This document shows positions 62,334 to 64,000 of a stretch of 64,000 nt of DNA, one piece after another. The notes under the pieces are model-generated. The model saw only the letters and a list, made by a program, of their open reading frames with translations, was not told where the DNA came from and did not search any database. The translations under genes were made by a program, and so were the position numbers. The DNA is from Haloprofundus halobius. GTDB lineage: Archaea; Halobacteriota; Halobacteria; Halobacteriales; Haloferacaceae. Within the stretch, counting starts at the first letter, position 1, and every line of letters starts with the position of its first letter. The DNA lies in assembly GCF_020097835.1 (NCBI RefSeq), contig NZ_CP083666.1:744001-808000 (forward strand). Reading direction: 5' to 3'.

Positions 62334-62498
62334 CACCGGGCCGATTCGTGCGGGGGTACCCGCTGACGGATTCGCGTGCGACACCGACAGCGCTGCAGAC
62401 GAAACCGACTGAGGCACTCTTTGCGCCGCCGCGAAAACCGAGGAGACGACGCCCCATCACGGTGGGGTTCTTTGGCGGCCGTCGACCTACCGGGACCC

Positions 62499-62645
62499 AT
62501 GCGCGACGAAGCGGAGATTCGAGAGCAGTACGAGTTTCTCAAGACGCAGTTGGACGACGAGGAGATGCGTCACGAGCGAGTCAGGCGGATGTTCACCCAC
62601 TACAAGCGGGCGTTGGGATGGGTGCTCGAGGAGGAGCACATCTAA
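62499..62645 (+). CDS. Small helical protein, 48 residues
   Basis: MRDEAEIREQYEFLKTQLDD and the following residues to WVLEEEHI form an amphipathic, probably all-helical peptide (coiled coil likely). TTCTTTGG at about 62467-62474 lies ~28 bases before the ATG, matching the leaderless pattern of real genes here. Similar short proteins with the RR.F.HYK core occur in haloarchaea as far as I recall. Function unknown. Confidence 0.65.
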   Translation: MRDEAEIREQYEFLKTQLDDEEMRHERVRRMFTHYKRALGWVLEEEHI

Positions 62646-62697
62646 GCGAGAACGAACGTTTCACGCGTCGTCGGTAAGTTTAAGTAAAAACGTGCGG

Positions 62698-62800
62698 TAC
62701 GTGCTTGTGACGCTTCGCTTGGAGGGCCGAAGCGTCAGCGGGGACCAATTCAGGGCGGCAAGCACCCACGCGGTATTTCGCGTGGCTTGCTTTCCTTTCA
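62698..62800 (+). ncRNA. Candidate structured RNA with pseudoknot and exclusive 3' stem
   Basis: A TATA-like GTTTAAGTA (62678-62686) predicts a start near 62700. P1 is GTGCTTG/CAAGCAC (62701-62707 with 62759-62765). P2 is a perfect 10-base stem (62708-62717 with 62728-62737); its loop TTGG (62719-62722) can pair with CCAA (62745-62748). P3 is CCACGCG/CGCGTGG (62766-62785). GCAAG (62758-62762) can instead pair with CTTGC (62786-62790), which breaks P1 and makes a long hairpin followed by TTTCCTTTC. No ORF fits. No known RNA family was recognised. Confidence 0.55.
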
Positions 62801-62868
62801 CCGTACTACGTCACGAGCGACGGAGCCGTTCGGATGACAAAAACAACGTCAACGACCGACGAGCGACG

Positions 62869-63159
62869 TCACTCGATACTGAGTTCGCCGCCCGTATCGC
62901 CGTCGCCGTCTCCGTTCTCGTCCCACTCCAACTCGAACTCCACGCTGAGTTCGCCCGACCCGCCCGACGACGGGGTCTCGCGTTCGGCTTTCACCTCGAA
63001 CGTCGGCTGTGACGGGACGTCGAGCGTCACCGACTGGTCTCCGGCCGAGAGCGTGAGCGACTCGCCTTCGTCGAGTTTCTCGGCGACCGTCCGCAGATAG
63101 TCGGCGATCTCCGCGCGGTTACGACGCTGTTCGGCCTTGAAGAGCACTTCTTCTGGCAT
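62869..63159 (-). CDS. Amphi-Trp domain protein
   Basis: An acidic protein of 96 residues: EEVLFKAEQRRNRAEIADYL, then RTVAEKLDEGESLTLSAGD and a beta-rich part matching VEFELEW, the amphi-Trp domain of haloarchaeal and some bacterial small proteins. Function unknown. Its tail repeats Asp/Gly (ENGDGDGDTGG). CATTTATCC ~28 bases before the ATG is the TATA. The RNA candidate lies downstream of it on the opposite strand. Confidence 0.85.
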   Translation of the reverse strand: MPEEVLFKAEQRRNRAEIADYLRTVAEKLDEGESLTLSAGDQSVTLDVPSQPTFEVKAERETPSSGGSGELSVEFELEWDENGDGDGDTGGELSIE

Positions 63160-63416
63160 ACACCTCTGTACGGGAACCGGCGGGATAAATGTGACATCCT
63201 CCCGACGGCCGACGGATACGGAGGACGAGCCGCACGGGTCGAACGGTCCGCTGGGTGGATGGTCGCGACCGAAATCGATGGTCGAATTCCGGACATATTG
63301 GCCGGTTAAGCGGTCACGGAGCGAGAACCGTTCACTTCGATTATCAATACGGCGGCGGGGGAGGAGAGAGCAAGAACGGCCAGCGAACCGGAACGCGAAG
63401 TGGTAGTCGATATGCT

Positions 63417-63437
63417 TATTTCAAACCGACAGAAATA
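63417..63437. promoter_or_regulatory. Palindrome before the second PadR gene
   Basis: TATTTC and GAAATA are perfect inverted arms with a 9-base spacer, ending 18 bases before the ATG at 63456; the left arm is also the best TATA candidate. Possible PadR autoregulatory site. The rest of 63160-63416 holds the amphi-Trp promoter (63184-63194) and no convincing gene. Confidence 0.45.
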
Positions 63438-63455
63438 CCGGCGTAGACGTTACCG

Positions 63456-63749
63456 ATGCACGACTTGACAGGATTCCAGCGAGATCTGCTGTACGTGATT
63501 GCCGGGTTGGAGGAACCACACGGTCTCGCCATCAAAGAGGAACTGGAGGATTACTACGAGAAAGAGATTCACCACGGTCGGCTCTACCCCAACCTCGACA
63601 CGCTCGTCGAGAAGGGACTCGTGGACAAAGGGCAGCGCGACCGACGGACCAACTACTACACGCTCACCCGTCGCGGACGACGCGAGATCAGCGCCCGCTC
63701 GAACTGGGAGTCCCGATACATCGAGACAGAGGCCGAAGCCGAGAACTAG
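63456..63749 (+). CDS. PadR-family transcriptional regulator (2)
   Basis: A winged-helix protein of 97 residues starting MHDLTGFQRDLLYVIAGLEE. The core HHGRLYPNLDTLVEKGLVDKG matches the first copy with few changes, and QRDRRTNYYTLTRRGRREI is the wing. A recent duplication (copy 1 is at 62049, 1.4 kb away on the same strand) or a pair with divided ligands or targets is likely. It probably regulates neighbouring genes or itself. Confidence 0.92.
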   Translation: MHDLTGFQRDLLYVIAGLEEPHGLAIKEELEDYYEKEIHHGRLYPNLDTLVEKGLVDKGQRDRRTNYYTLTRRGRREISARSNWESRYIETEAEAEN

Positions 63750-63762
63750 GTCGACGACTTCG

Positions 63763-64000
63763 TTACGACTGTTTCCCGTCGTTCGCCGCATCGGTAGCGG
63801 CGTCTCTCTCCGCGTCGGAGTCGGTGTCGACGCCGTCGTCCGTCCCGTTCTCGGGGGACTCTGACACGTCGTTCGCCTCCGAGGCGTCGTCAGACACCGA
63901 GGAGTCACTCGCCTCCGAGGCGTCGCCTCCGGTGGTCCGTTCGTTCGTCGCTTCGGGCGTCCCCACCGTCTCAGTTCGCTCACCGGGTCGTTCGCCGCCG
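63763..64000 (-). CDS. Partial: acidic disordered C-terminus of a protein entering from the right
   Basis: The frame ends at a TAA at 63763-63765 and stays open to the window edge. The visible 78 residues are almost only Asp, Glu, Ser, Thr, Ala, Asn and Gly (VSDDASEANDVSESPENGTD), a disordered acidic tail as in many haloarchaeal membrane or surface proteins. The folded part lies outside the window, so no function can be given. An in-frame GTG at 63966 could give a small 67-residue protein, but the open frame suggests a longer one. Confidence 0.55.
   Translation of the reverse strand, partial: GGERPGERTETVGTPEATNERTTGGDASEASDSSVSDDASEANDVSESPENGTDDGVDTDSDAERDAATDAANDGKQS

Overview
The window is haloarchaeal chromosome (class Halobacteria; a Haloferax/Halogeometricum-like genus is plausible but not proven). 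GC is high, the proteins are acidic, and the informational genes are archaeal: PriS, GINS, CDC48, archaeal RNase J, Lsm with L37e, MBF1, archease with RtcB, TrmB and TbsP. Most start codons lie 25-30 bases after an A/T-rich TATA element, as expected for leaderless mRNAs. Internal operon genes instead overlap by a few bases or carry a Shine-Dalgarno site. I see no transposon, prophage or CRISPR array.

Layout. 0.1-5.2 kb: electron-transfer-flavoprotein operon (etfB, etfA, a fused FixC-FixX) with an upstream ferredoxin. 5.4-14.7 kb: DUF456 protein, GluRS, a small membrane protein, RNase J with prenyl synthase, primase small subunit with GINS, peroxiredoxin and an EamA transporter. 15-24 kb: Hsp20-like protein with CDC48, a hydrolase, PanB, HAD phosphatase, acyl-CoA dehydrogenase, AlaX, MBF1 and tRNA-Leu(GAG). 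24-34.6 kb: membrane proteins, PurF, Lsm/L37e, GNAT, DUF502, archease, a DoxX-like protein, RtcB and an eIF2B-like protein.

34.6-46.9 kb is a polyol or sugar uptake and oxidation locus. It has a Tat-type binding lipoprotein, two permeases, an ATPase, a small membrane protein, two Gfo/Idh/MocA dehydrogenases, a TIM-barrel isomerase/epimerase, an aldo/keto reductase and a TrmB-family regulator. One operator-like motif recurs at three of its promoters.

47-57 kb is more accessory: PAC2 protein, MscS channel, a stand-alone YcaO/TOMM-type cyclodehydratase, a secreted nuclease with duplicated flanking domains, TbsP, and a CHAT-type protease candidate facing a 60-residue membrane peptide. 57-64 kb: folate one-carbon genes (glyA, a DHFR-like reductase, folD), a zinc-ribbon protein, two PadR paralogues, an amphi-Trp protein and a structured RNA candidate (62698-62800).

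The observations most worth follow-up are the pseudoknotted RNA candidate with two exclusive folds, the operator shared across the sugar locus, the CHAT protein with its membrane peptide, the orphan YcaO protein, and a 3'-UTR RNA-like repeat in two covarying copies. All names come from reading motifs; no database search was run.
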